DNA of 64,000 nucleotides from Janibacter sp. HTCC2649 (GTDB lineage Bacteria > Actinomycetota > Actinomycetes > Actinomycetales > Dermatophilaceae). Positions 1-7,761 of this stretch are shown piece by piece. The stretch covers positions 1,835,978 to 1,899,977 of the forward strand of contig NZ_CH672413.1 of assembly GCF_000152705.1 (NCBI RefSeq). The letters are read 5' to 3'. Within the stretch, counting starts at the first letter, position 1. Each line of letters starts with the position of its first letter. The notes beneath the pieces were generated by a model. The model saw nothing but the letters and a program-made list of their open reading frames with translations, ran no database searches and was not told the DNA's origin. Made by a program: the position numbers and the translations under genes.

Positions 1-465
1 GTCGGTGGCCTTGCGCAGGGCCTGCTCGATGCGGTCGACGCATTCGGTGACCCAGCCCTGACGCTCGTCGAGGGCGACCTGGTTGTCGTGGTCGTTGCCC
101 GTGTCGATGTCCGGGCCCATGTCGGAGACCGTGCCATCGGCCGAGATGCTCAGCTGGTGCAGCGTGGCGAATTCCTGGGCCGCGTCCACGGCCTGTTCCA
201 CGCCGCGCACTCCGTCCGCGGCGTCACACACTGCGGTGTATGCCGCAGAGACCTCCGCGACCAGGTCCTTGAGGTCTTGGGTGACGTTCGTCAGCCTGGT
301 GCGCGATGCCTGCGACGCGTCACCGTGCCACTGCTTCGGAAGGCCCATCGTTTCGAGCTCGTCGGCGAGGTCGAGCATGGACCGCCGAGCCTCGCGGAGG
401 GTGGTCTCGGCCGTGTCGAGAGTGGCCGGTGACCACTGCTTGATGTTGCCCCAAGTGAGAGCCAC
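1..465 (-). CDS. WXG100-like N-terminal part of a larger protein, cut by window edge
   Basis: The reading frame runs open to the window edge, so only about 155 N-terminal residues are visible. It starts at a GTG one base after the stop of the upstream gene at 467. The sequence is alpha-helical, with a Trp-His-Gly turn (QWHGDAS) between two helices. That is the layout of WXG100/type VII secretion substrates and of the N-terminal domains of actinobacterial alpha/beta hydrolases that carry such a module. The rest of the protein is outside the window, so the catalytic domain, if any, is unknown. Pairing with a small helical protein upstream resembles the gene pair at 37932-39385. The function as a secreted effector is inference. 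Confidence 0.6.
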   Translation of the reverse strand, partial: MALTWGNIKQWSPATLDTAETTLREARRSMLDLADELETMGLPKQWHGDASQASRTRLTNVTQDLKDLVAEVSAAYTAVCDAADGVRGVEQAVDAAQEFATLHQLSISADGTVSDMGPDIDTGNDHDNQVALDERQGWVTECVDRIEQALRKATD

Positions 466-466
466 G

Positions 467-769
467 TCAGTCGTTCTTCTTCGTCGCGGGTGCGAAGGCT
501 GCACGGGCAGCCTCGTCGTCGAGCTCGTACTGCGTGGCGTTGGTGTCGAGGTTTGTGCCGTAGGCCTTGGCGGCCTTGGCCCAGTCGGTCAGCTCGGTGG
601 CCCAACCGCTGCTCACCCGCTGCATCGCGCTCACACTCGAGGCCCCGGGCATGGCGGCCTCGGCCCCCGTGAGGGCGTCACCCGGAGCGACCTTGGCGAT
701 CTGCGTCGCGGCCGACCGCGCGGCTTTCGCGGAGTCGCGCAGGTCCTTGATCTGTACGTCGTACGACAT
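467..769 (-). CDS. small helical WXG100-like / ESX-associated protein
   Basis: A 100-residue, Ala-rich, predicted all-helical protein starting MSYDVQIKDL. The ATG at 769 is preceded by a strong GGGGAGGGG ribosome-binding site, so the longer open frame upstream to 841 is probably not translated. A Trp-Ala-Thr in the middle (SSGWATELTDW) could be the turn of a WXG-type helical hairpin, but the canonical WXG is not exact. It lies one base upstream of the WXG-like gene at 1-465 and the two are surely co-transcribed. Such pairs usually form heterodimers for type VII export; that role is inferred from size, fold and pairing. Confidence 0.6.
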   Translation of the reverse strand: MSYDVQIKDLRDSAKAARSAATQIAKVAPGDALTGAEAAMPGASSVSAMQRVSSGWATELTDWAKAAKAYGTNLDTNATQYELDDEAARAAFAPATKKND

Positions 770-868
770 GAGCACCCCTCCCCTGTGACCGCCCATGCTG
801 TCAGTGACGACAGGGGTTCGCCATGGGGAGGGCTCCCCCACAAAAGGGAGGGTGATCGATGTTGGACA

Positions 869-907
869 CCTCCATAGCCTTGCCTTACCTCGGTCGTACG
901 ATGGAGG
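869..907. promoter_or_regulatory. inverted repeat upstream of korA
   Basis: CCTCCAT at 869-875 and ATGGAGG at 901-907 form a perfect 7-bp inverted repeat with a 25-base spacer. It lies in the divergent region between the WXG-like genes and korA, 56 bases before the korA ATG. It may be an operator or a leader hairpin. No regulator can be named and no convincing -35/-10 pair was found. Confidence 0.3.
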
Positions 908-963
908 GACACGTCGGGGTCACGACGAAGCGTCCCGACTGACAGCTCTCGAGTCAGGTGTTC

Positions 964-2832
964 ATGTCCAGCAAGACCGTCCAGAAGCTCGATCGCGTGG
1001 TCATCCGATTTGCTGGCGACTCCGGCGACGGGATGCAGCTCACCGGAGACCGGTTCACCTCCGAGACGGCCGCGATGGGCAATGACCTCTCTACCCTGCC
1101 CAACTTCCCCGCCGAGATCCGCGCACCCCAGGGGACGCTGCCCGGGGTGTCGAGCTTCCAGCTCCACTTCGCCGACCACGAGGTCCTCACCCCTGGCGAC
1201 GCTCCCGACGTCCTCGTCGCGATGAACCCCGCGGCCCTCATGGCCAACCTCGGGGACGTCCCGCGTGGCGCGACGATCATCATCAACACCGACGAGTTCT
1301 CCAAGCGCGCCCTCGCCAAGGTCGGCTATGCCGAGAACCCGGTCGAGGACGGCTCGCTCGAGTCCTTCCACGTCCACGCGGTGCCGCTCACGTCGATCAC
1401 CGTGGACGCGCTGGCAAAGTTCGAGGGACTCACCCGCAAGGAGAAGGAGCGCGCCAAGAACATGTTCGCGCTCGGCCTGCTGTCGTGGATGTACACGCGT
1501 CCCACGACCGGCACGGAGTCCTTCCTCACCAAGAAGTTCGGCGCTCACCCCGAGATTCTCGAGGCCAACCTCACCGCCCTGCGGGCCGGCTGGAACTACG
1601 GCGAGACGACCGAGGACTTCGCCTCGAGCTACGAGATCGCACCAGCCGTCATGCCGCCGGGCACCTACCGGAACATCACCGGCAACACCGCGCTCGCACA
1701 CGGTCTCGTCGCCGCCGCGCACCAGGCGAAGCTGCCGCTCGTGCTCGGGTCCTACCCGATCACCCCTGCCTCCGACATCCTCCACGCGCTGTCGGCCCTC
1801 AAGCGCCACAACATCACGACGATGCAGGCCGAGGACGAGATCGCCGGCATCGGCATCGCCCTCGGTGCGAGCTTCGGCGGCGCCATCGGCGTGACGACGA
1901 CCTCCGGTCCCGGTGTCGCACTGAAGTCCGAGATGATCGGCCTCGCCGTGTCGCTCGAGCTGCCGCTGATCATCGTCGACGTCCAGCGAGGCGGGCCGTC
2001 GACCGGCCTGCCGACCAAGACCGAGCAGTCCGACCTGCTCCAGGCGATGTTCGGTCGCAACGGCGAGTCGCCCGTCCCGATCATCGCGCCGGCAACCCCG
2101 TCCGACTGCTTCGACGCCGCCTTCGAAGCGGTCCGGATCGCGACGGCATACCGGACTCCCGTCTTCCTGCTGAGCGACGGCTACCTCGCCAACGGCTCCG
2201 AGCCCTGGGCCGTCCCGGAGGTGGCCGACCTGCCCGACCTCACCGTCGAGTTCGCGTCGGCGCCCAATGGTGTCGACGACAAGGGGGAGCCGGTCTTCCA
2301 CCCGTTCCTGCGCGACCCCGAGACGCTCGCCCGCCCGTGGGCGGTCCCCGGTACCCCCGGTCTTGAGCACCGCATCGGTGGCATCGAGAAGGCCGACATC
2401 ACCGGCAACATCTCCTACGACCCCGACAACCACGACAAGATGACCCGCCTGCGCGCCGCCAAGATCGCGGGCATCGCGGGCATCCCCGATGTCGTCGTCG
2501 AGGATCCTTCGGATGATGCCCGATTGCTCGTTCTCGGTTGGGGCTCGACGCAGGGCCCGATTGCCGCTGCTGTCAGGGCTGTTCGCAACGCCGGCCACCA
2601 CGTCGCGTCGGCGCACCTGCGCAACCTCAACCCGTTCCCTGCCAACCTCGGTGAGGTCCTTCGGTCCTACGATCGCGTCGTCGTCCCCGAGATGAACCTC
2701 GGCCAGCTGTCGATGCTGTTGAGGGCCCAGTTCCTCGTCGACGTCCGCCCCCACACGTCGGTGCGTGGTCTGCCGTTCTCCACGGTCGACCTTGCCGACG
2801 TCATCCTCACCCACCTCGAGGAGATCAAGTGA
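964..2832 (+). CDS. korA: 2-oxoglutarate:ferredoxin oxidoreductase, alpha subunit
   Basis: A 622-residue fused gamma-alpha subunit of the 2-oxoacid:acceptor oxidoreductase family. The N-terminal gamma part carries the nucleotide/CoA-side signature FAGDSGDGMQLTG. The alpha part begins around residue 225 (LGSYPITPASDI) and contains TTSGPGVALKSEM, typical of the pyrimidine-binding domain. With KorB it oxidatively decarboxylates 2-oxoglutarate to succinyl-CoA, reducing ferredoxin, as the TCA-cycle route of many actinobacteria. The ATG at 964 is chosen over a GTG at 958 because the AGG at 955-957 is well spaced for it. The stop overlaps the korB start by four bases (GTGA), indicating translational coupling and a stoichiometric complex. 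Substrate choice (2-oxoglutarate rather than pyruvate) rests on overall resemblance. Confidence 0.9.
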   Translation: MSSKTVQKLDRVVIRFAGDSGDGMQLTGDRFTSETAAMGNDLSTLPNFPAEIRAPQGTLPGVSSFQLHFADHEVLTPGDAPDVLVAMNPAALMANLGDVPRGATIIINTDEFSKRALAKVGYAENPVEDGSLESFHVHAVPLTSITVDALAKFEGLTRKEKERAKNMFALGLLSWMYTRPTTGTESFLTKKFGAHPEILEANLTALRAGWNYGETTEDFASSYEIAPAVMPPGTYRNITGNTALAHGLVAAAHQAKLPLVLGSYPITPASDILHALSALKRHNITTMQAEDEIAGIGIALGASFGGAIGVTTTSGPGVALKSEMIGLAVSLELPLIIVDVQRGGPSTGLPTKTEQSDLLQAMFGRNGESPVPIIAPATPSDCFDAAFEAVRIATAYRTPVFLLSDGYLANGSEPWAVPEVADLPDLTVEFASAPNGVDDKGEPVFHPFLRDPETLARPWAVPGTPGLEHRIGGIEKADITGNISYDPDNHDKMTRLRAAKIAGIAGIPDVVVEDPSDDARLLVLGWGSTQGPIAAAVRAVRNAGHHVASAHLRNLNPFPANLGEVLRSYDRVVVPEMNLGQLSMLLRAQFLVDVRPHTSVRGLPFSTVDLADVILTHLEEIK

Positions 2833-3920
2833 CCACCACGAACGGTGCAGCCGCTCGCCCGAGCGGACTGGCCGGCATACCCCTGCTTGCTCCTGACGCT
2901 GCGAAGCAGACGAAGAAGGAGTTCACCTCCGACCAGGAGGTGCGGTGGTGTCCGGGTTGCGGTGACTACGCGATCCTCGCGGCGGTGCAGTCGTTCCTGC
3001 CGGAGCTGGGGCTCAAGCGCGAGAACATCACGTTCGTCTCCGGGATCGGGTGCTCGTCGCGCTTCCCGTACTACCTCGACACCTATGGCATGCACTCGAT
3101 CCACGGCCGTGCGCCGTCCATCGCGACGGGGCTCGCGACGTCGCGACCGGACCAGAACGTGTGGGTCGTGACCGGTGATGGTGACGCGCTGTCGATCGGC
3201 GGCAACCACCTCATCCACGCCCTGCGCCGCAACGTCAACATGACGATCCTGCTGTTCAACAACGAGATCTACGGGTTGACCAAGGGTCAGTACTCCCCCA
3301 CCTCGCGCATCGGTCAGGTCACCAAGTCCACGCCGATGGGGTCGGTTGACCAGCCGTTCAACCCGGTGTCGCTGGCGCTCGGTGCCGAGGCGACCTTCGT
3401 GGCTCGCACGACCGACACCGACCGCAAGCACCTCACGGGCATCCTGCGAGCGGCCGCCGAACACCGCGGCACCTCGCTCGTCGAGATCTACCAGAACTGC
3501 CCGATCTTCAACGACGGCGCGTTCGACCTCATCAAGGACCGCACCCAGCAGGAGGCGCGCCTCGTGCACCTCATCGACGGTGAGCCGGTGCAGGTCGGGC
3601 CCGAGGACGACCGAAAAACGTTGGTGCGTATGCCGGGTGGTCGCCTCGAGTTCGTTCCTGCCGCTGACGCTGTGGGTGCGGATGTGGTGGTGCACGACGC
3701 TGGTGCGGAGGACCCGAGCCAGGCGTTCGCTCTGTCGCGGCTCGACTCGCCCGAGATGACACACGTGCCGATGGGCATCTTCCGTTCGGTGTCGCGTCCG
3801 ACCTACGACGACGGTGTGCGGGCGCAGGTTCAGGCAGCCATCGACACCGCGGGTGGTCCGGCGTCGGACGACGACCTGGGGGCGCTGCTTCGCGGTCGCG
3901 ACACCTGGACCGTCGCGTGA
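2829..3920 (+). CDS. korB: 2-oxoglutarate:ferredoxin oxidoreductase, beta subunit
   Basis: A 363-residue TPP- and iron-sulfur-binding beta subunit. It shows the cluster-binding motif WCPGCGDYAI near residue 40, the TPP/Mg site GDGDALSIGGNHL near residue 118, and FNNEIYGLTKGQ after it. It starts at a GTG overlapping the korA stop. KorB holds the thiamine diphosphate where 2-oxoglutarate is decarboxylated and passes electrons to ferredoxin. The C-terminal 100 residues are more variable and end with an arm (LLRGRDTWTVA) usual for the actinobacterial form. Location beside menaquinone and complex I genes is consistent with central respiratory metabolism. Confidence 0.92.
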   Translation: MTTTNGAAARPSGLAGIPLLAPDAAKQTKKEFTSDQEVRWCPGCGDYAILAAVQSFLPELGLKRENITFVSGIGCSSRFPYYLDTYGMHSIHGRAPSIATGLATSRPDQNVWVVTGDGDALSIGGNHLIHALRRNVNMTILLFNNEIYGLTKGQYSPTSRIGQVTKSTPMGSVDQPFNPVSLALGAEATFVARTTDTDRKHLTGILRAAAEHRGTSLVEIYQNCPIFNDGAFDLIKDRTQQEARLVHLIDGEPVQVGPEDDRKTLVRMPGGRLEFVPAADAVGADVVVHDAGAEDPSQAFALSRLDSPEMTHVPMGIFRSVSRPTYDDGVRAQVQAAIDTAGGPASDDDLGALLRGRDTWTVA

Positions 3921-3924
3921 GTGC

Positions 3925-4884
3925 ATGAGTCCACCCCTCGCGGGTGATGCCGCCGAACTCAGGCGAGGCACCGCGTATGCCTTTGCTGCCTATGGCATCT
4001 GGGGCCTCTTCCCCCTCTACTTCCATGCGCTCGAGCCGTCCGGTGCGTTCGAGATCCTGGCGCACCGGATCCTGTGGACCTTGCTGTTCTGTGTGGTCGT
4101 GCTCGTGGTGCGACGGGACTTCGGGTGGGTGGCCTCGGTCGTCCACCGGCCGAAGCTGCTCGCTGGGCTCACGCTCGCGGCGCTGCTCATCGCGGCGAAC
4201 TGGGTCGTCTATGTGCTCGCCGTCATCACGGGGCGAACGTATGCCGCCGCCCTGGGCTACTTCCTCAACCCGATCGTGACCGTGGGGCTGGGTGTCTTCG
4301 TCCTGCGCGAGCGGCTGCGACCGTTGCAATGGGCCGCGGTGACCGTGGGCGCGGTCGCGGCGGTCTATCTCACGGTGGCGGGCGGCGAGTTCCCGTGGAT
4401 CGCCGTGACGTTGGCGTTCTCTTTCGCGTTCTACGGGTTGGTGAAGAAGAAGGTCGGGGCGTCGCTGGACGCCATGCACTCGTTGACGGTCGAGACGTTG
4501 GTCTTGGCGCCCGTCGCGGTCGGTGTGCTGTTCTGGCTGGCCGCCAAGGGTTCGACGACCTTCGGTGGACACGGCGCGACGCACATGACGTTGCTCGTTG
4601 CTGCAGGTGTCGTGACGGCGATCCCGTTGCTGTTCTTTGCTGCTGCTGCCCGGCGCATCCCGCTCGTGACGATCGGGCTGATCCAGTTCCTCACGCCGAT
4701 GCTGCAACTGCTCATCGGTGTCGTACTCCTCGACGAGCACGTGACCGGCGCCCTGTGGGTCGGCTTCGGGATCGTCTGGATCGCCCTGCTGCTGTTGACC
4801 ATCGACTCGCTGCGCCAGGGCCAAACCAACCGCCGCAACAACCGCGCCGCGCGAGAGGGCGACCCGACCGAACCCTGCCCCTGA
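3925..4884 (+). CDS. rarD: EamA-family permease RarD
   Basis: A 319-residue, ten-helix membrane protein of the drug/metabolite transporter (EamA) superfamily. The opening segment GTAYAFAAYGIWGLFPLYF and the repeat-unit motif AHRILWTLLF are characteristic of RarD. The start at 3925 lies four bases after the korB stop; no clear Shine-Dalgarno is visible, so read-through from korB is likely. The substrate is unknown; RarD of other bacteria is annotated as a chloramphenicol-sensitivity protein without a proven transport reaction. A palindromic element sits 17 bases after the stop and may end the korAB-rarD transcript. Confidence 0.85.
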   Translation: MSPPLAGDAAELRRGTAYAFAAYGIWGLFPLYFHALEPSGAFEILAHRILWTLLFCVVVLVVRRDFGWVASVVHRPKLLAGLTLAALLIAANWVVYVLAVITGRTYAAALGYFLNPIVTVGLGVFVLRERLRPLQWAAVTVGAVAAVYLTVAGGEFPWIAVTLAFSFAFYGLVKKKVGASLDAMHSLTVETLVLAPVAVGVLFWLAAKGSTTFGGHGATHMTLLVAAGVVTAIPLLFFAAAARRIPLVTIGLIQFLTPMLQLLIGVVLLDEHVTGALWVGFGIVWIALLLLTIDSLRQGQTNRRNNRAAREGDPTEPCP

Positions 4885-4901
4885 CTGCCCCTCCTTCGAA
4901 G

Positions 4902-4943
4902 TGTCCAGTCAGACGCGTGCCCTAGCCCGCACTTGGCTGGACA
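4902..4943. repeat. 42-bp CTAG-centred palindromic element, copy A
   Basis: An imperfect palindrome with arms TGTCCAG (4902-4908) and CTGGACA (4937-4943) and a CTAG in the middle. It is related to copies at 62409-62450 and 63452-63493, all exactly 42 bp. The reverse complement of the 63452 copy is identical to this one over the first 16 bases, and this copy shares ACGCGTGCCCTAG with the 62409 copy. It begins 17 bases after the rarD stop, so it could act as a hairpin at the transcript end. Confidence 0.65.
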
Positions 4944-4957
4944 TGGGCGGGACCGGA

Positions 4958-5123
4958 TCAGGAGGCTGCGTAGCGTTGGCGGGCAGCTTCGCCACTGGTC
5001 CCGATGGCCTCGCCGACTTCACGCCAGGACAGGTGCGAAGTCCTCAGGTCGCGGGTCGTTGCTCTCGAACTGGTCTGCAAGCTCGTCGGCGTGCGCGATG
5101 AGGTCTTTCAGCGAGCGTCGCAC
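4958..5123 (-). pseudogene. remnant of a small HTH protein gene, frameshifted
   Basis: Reading from a GTG at 5123, the frame gives VRRSLKDLIAHADELADQFE and then stops. A second frame overlapping the end gives LSWREVGEAIGTSGEAARQR and stops at 4958-4960. Together these look like the first and last parts of a small actinobacterial protein: a helical N-terminus, then a C-terminal helix-turn-helix with the SW-x-x-(I/V)-G-x-x-(I/L)-G-T-S pattern. The middle, normally some tens of residues, seems deleted, with a frameshift at the junction. No intact frame joins them. Assignment rests on motif recognition only. Confidence 0.45.
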
Positions 5124-5193
5124 CTCGCACGGTTACTTGTCACAAGGAACCTTGCCAACGTTGCTGACCTCTTGAAGCCAGCGGGGCAAGACA

Positions 5194-5280
5194 GACCGGC
5201 GGACTATCAGCTCGCGATCCACATGATCTTGCTGAGCACGAACGACGGCCCTGACTGCCTCAGCTGATAGTCCGCCGGTC
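5194..5280. repeat. perfect 19-bp inverted repeat, 49-base spacer
   Basis: GACCGGCGGACTATCAGCT at 5194-5212 returns as its exact reverse complement at 5262-5280. The 49 bases between hold no gene. Arms this long and perfect are unusual in ordinary intergenic DNA. The structure could be a strong hairpin ending the convergent transcripts of rarD and the oxidase gene whose stop is at 5294, or the inverted ends of a tiny non-autonomous element. No transposase or target duplication was recognised. The rest of the gene-free stretch 4885-5293 holds the palindrome at 4902 and the broken HTH gene. Confidence 0.7.
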
Positions 5281-5293
5281 GCTGCCCCTCGGG

Positions 5294-6592
5294 TCAGGGG
5301 CCGAGGATGTGGGTCAGGTGGTCGTTGGTGAAGCGGCGGTCGGGGTCGACGCGGTCGCGGACCTGCAGCGCATCGCCGAATCGCGGATAGAGCCGCGCGA
5401 AGTCGTCCGCGCCGAGCGTGTGCAGCTTGCCCCAGTGCGGCCGGCCCAAATGCTCGCGCACGATCGCCTCGAACGCCGCGAACACTCCCCCGTCGTCCAT
5501 CCGGTGGTACTGATGCACTGCGACGTAGGCGTTTTCGCGTTCGTATGCCGTCGACAGCCACACGTCGTCGGCTCCCGTCGAGCGGACCTCGATGGGGAAG
5601 GGCAGCGTCACGTCGTGCGTGTCGATCCAGGTGCGCAACGCGGAGATGACGGCGGGCAGGGAAGCGCGCGGGACGGCATACTCGCTCTCTCGGAAGCGGA
5701 CATCGCGTGAGCTGCAGAAGACCTTCCACGACGTGTCGGTGTATTCCTTCGCACCGAGCACGCGGGCACTGACCTGGTTGAGGCTGGGGACGATGCCGGG
5801 CCGAAGCGAAGCGGCACGGTTGAGGGCGCCGAAGACCTTGTTGCTGAGGATGTCCTCGTCGAGTCGCTCGCGCCACGCCGGCTGCGGCTGACCGGGGTCG
5901 TCGTCCGAGACTCGTGAATTGCGCTTCAGCAGAACGCGATCCGTGTGCGGGAACCAGTGGAAGTCGACGTGGTCGTACTCTGCCACGAGCTGCTCATAGC
6001 CATCGATGACCTCGCCGAGCCGTCCTGGCGTCTCGAGCGCACGCAACCGGAAAGCGGGCACGCACTGGAGCTCGACCTCGGTGACCACACCGAACGCACC
6101 GAGCCCCACCCGAGCCGCCTGGAACAGCTCGGGGTCATGCGAATCATCCACGGAGACAACGGATCCGTCGGCCAACACCATTGACAGCCCGGTCACCGCA
6201 GCAGCGATGCCCTGGTGGCGCAGGCCGGTGCCATGCGTCCCGGTGGCGATGGCGCCCGCAATGCTCTGCCGGTCGATGTCACCGAGGTTCGGCAGCGCGA
6301 GGCCGATCCCATCGAGAATGGGGTTGAGGACGTGCAGCGGCGTCCCGCCAGCGACGCGCACTCGCTGGCGCGCACAGTCGATGCCCCGGATTCCGGACAG
6401 GTGGGTCAGCCGCAGAAGGGCCCCATCCGTGGCACACAGCGGCGTGAAGGAGTGGCCCGCACCGACGACCCGAACGCGCTCGCCACGGTCCGCCGAACGC
6501 TTCACGACATCAGCGGCCTCGTCGACCGAGCGGGGCTCGAGGACACGAGCCGGCGTCGCACTGACATTGCCGGCCCAGTTGCTCCAGGTCAT
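5294..6592 (-). CDS. FAD-linked aldonolactone oxidase (gulono/arabinono-1,4-lactone oxidase family)
   Basis: A 432-residue flavoprotein with an N-terminal PCMH-type FAD domain: VVGAGHSFTPL at residues 42-52 and ATGTHGTG at 116-123 line the flavin. The C-terminal ALO domain ends in the conserved HWGKLH region. Family members oxidise aldonolactones or sugar alcohols using O2 or another acceptor; the mycobacterial relative uses L-gulono-1,4-lactone with a dehydrogenase-like activity. The exact substrate here cannot be read from sequence. The ATG at 6592 overlaps the stop of the PLP-enzyme gene by four bases (ATGA), so the pair is translationally coupled. Confidence 0.85.
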   Translation of the reverse strand: MTWSNWAGNVSATPARVLEPRSVDEAADVVKRSADRGERVRVVGAGHSFTPLCATDGALLRLTHLSGIRGIDCARQRVRVAGGTPLHVLNPILDGIGLALPNLGDIDRQSIAGAIATGTHGTGLRHQGIAAAVTGLSMVLADGSVVSVDDSHDPELFQAARVGLGAFGVVTEVELQCVPAFRLRALETPGRLGEVIDGYEQLVAEYDHVDFHWFPHTDRVLLKRNSRVSDDDPGQPQPAWRERLDEDILSNKVFGALNRAASLRPGIVPSLNQVSARVLGAKEYTDTSWKVFCSSRDVRFRESEYAVPRASLPAVISALRTWIDTHDVTLPFPIEVRSTGADDVWLSTAYERENAYVAVHQYHRMDDGGVFAAFEAIVREHLGRPHWGKLHTLGADDFARLYPRFGDALQVRDRVDPDRRFTNDHLTHILGP

Positions 6593-7761
6593 CCGAAGTT
6601 CTGCCCTTCTCCGCGATAGCTCGGCACGGTCTCGACGAGCCGACCCTGCTGGACGAGGTGCACGTGGTCGAACCGTTCGAGCAGCTCCCCTGCCTTGGCC
6701 CCGCGCATCCACACGCGATCACCGAGAGCGAGCCCATCAGCGGCCGGCCCCCGCAGTGGAGTCTGCACCTCTCCGGCCGCCTCGGAGCGAATGAGCTTGA
6801 GGGCAGCTCCGATCGGGCTGGGAACCCGGGTCCAGCCCGGCTCGCCGCTGGCGACATAACCACCGCTGTATGCCGTGACGATCCCCTTCGCGGGGCGGCG
6901 CACCACCGGGAGGGCGTAGGTCATCGCGGGTCGGGGGGCGAAGTCGTCGTAGGCGTCGAAGAGGGTGGGCGCGTAGAGGCCGGAGCCGGCCGCGAACTCG
7001 GTGAGGCTGTCGGCGGCGGCGAGCCGTCCGAGGCTCCCGGTGCCGCCACCGTTGACGAAGTCGAGCTCGGTGAGTGCCCGGACCGCCTCGACGAGGGGTC
7101 CACGCCGCTCGGCAAGATCGTCGAGCGAGCGCTTCTTGAGGGTCTTGAGGTGGGGCCCGCGGTCAGGCAGTCCGGCGACCTGGGCGTCGTAGAACATGAT
7201 CCCGACGACGCGCAGTCCGGCATCGAGAGCGGCCCGGGTGACGGCGAGCGCGTCTGCGGGCGTGCGCAGGGGCGAGCGCCGCACGCCGAGGTGAACGCGG
7301 CCGATGCGCAGAGAGCAGTCGACGTCGAGAGCGACGCGCAGACCACTGTGCGGGCCGAGCAGGTCTGCCAGGAAGCGCACCTGCTCGACACTGTCGATGG
7401 CGACGCTGATCTCGTCGCGCAGGTGCTCGTCCGCCACGACCGTTTGCAACCACTCGCGATCCACGCTGGGGTAGGCCACGAAGACGTCCGTGAATCCCTG
7501 GCGCACGAGCCACACGGCCTCGGGCACGGCATACGCCATCACGCCGGCGAAGCCGGGTCGGTCGAGGACGCGACGCAACAGGCTCCGACAACGAACCGAC
7601 TTGCTCGCGACCCGGATGGGCCGACCGGCGGCGCGGCGGACGAGGTCGTCGGCGTTCGCGTCGAAGGCGTCCTGGTCGACGGTGACGAGAGGTGCCGGAA
7701 GCCCGGCGGTCGCCGACTCGAGGGCATCGATGTCGACGAAGGGTTCGTCGCTGCGGCTCAT
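6589..7761 (-). CDS. PLP-dependent fold-III amino acid deaminase/aldolase
   Basis: A 390-residue protein with the alanine racemase N-terminal TIM-barrel fold. The Schiff-base lysine is K54 in RVASKSVR, and the domain arrangement fits the D-threonine aldolase/D-serine dehydratase group. Glycine-rich VNGGGTGSLG binds the PLP phosphate. In mycobacteria a similar protein is encoded next to a gulonolactone oxidase, so the pairing is conserved, but the reaction is not established. It starts at an ATG overlapping the regulator gene stop (ATGA) and ends overlapping the oxidase start. All three genes therefore form one tightly coupled operon. Confidence 0.8.
   Translation of the reverse strand: MSRSDEPFVDIDALESATAGLPAPLVTVDQDAFDANADDLVRRAAGRPIRVASKSVRCRSLLRRVLDRPGFAGVMAYAVPEAVWLVRQGFTDVFVAYPSVDREWLQTVVADEHLRDEISVAIDSVEQVRFLADLLGPHSGLRVALDVDCSLRIGRVHLGVRRSPLRTPADALAVTRAALDAGLRVVGIMFYDAQVAGLPDRGPHLKTLKKRSLDDLAERRGPLVEAVRALTELDFVNGGGTGSLGRLAAADSLTEFAAGSGLYAPTLFDAYDDFAPRPAMTYALPVVRRPAKGIVTAYSGGYVASGEPGWTRVPSPIGAALKLIRSEAAGEVQTPLRGPAADGLALGDRVWMRGAKAGELLERFDHVHLVQQGRLVETVPSYRGEGQNFG

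Noticed and set aside
880-902. -35/-10 pair TTGCCT/TACGAT before korA
   Set aside because: The spacer is only 11 bases, too short for a sigma-70 promoter.
631-2814. Long minus-strand open frame over korA
   Set aside because: Antisense to a clear korA with no family likeness; a composition artefact.
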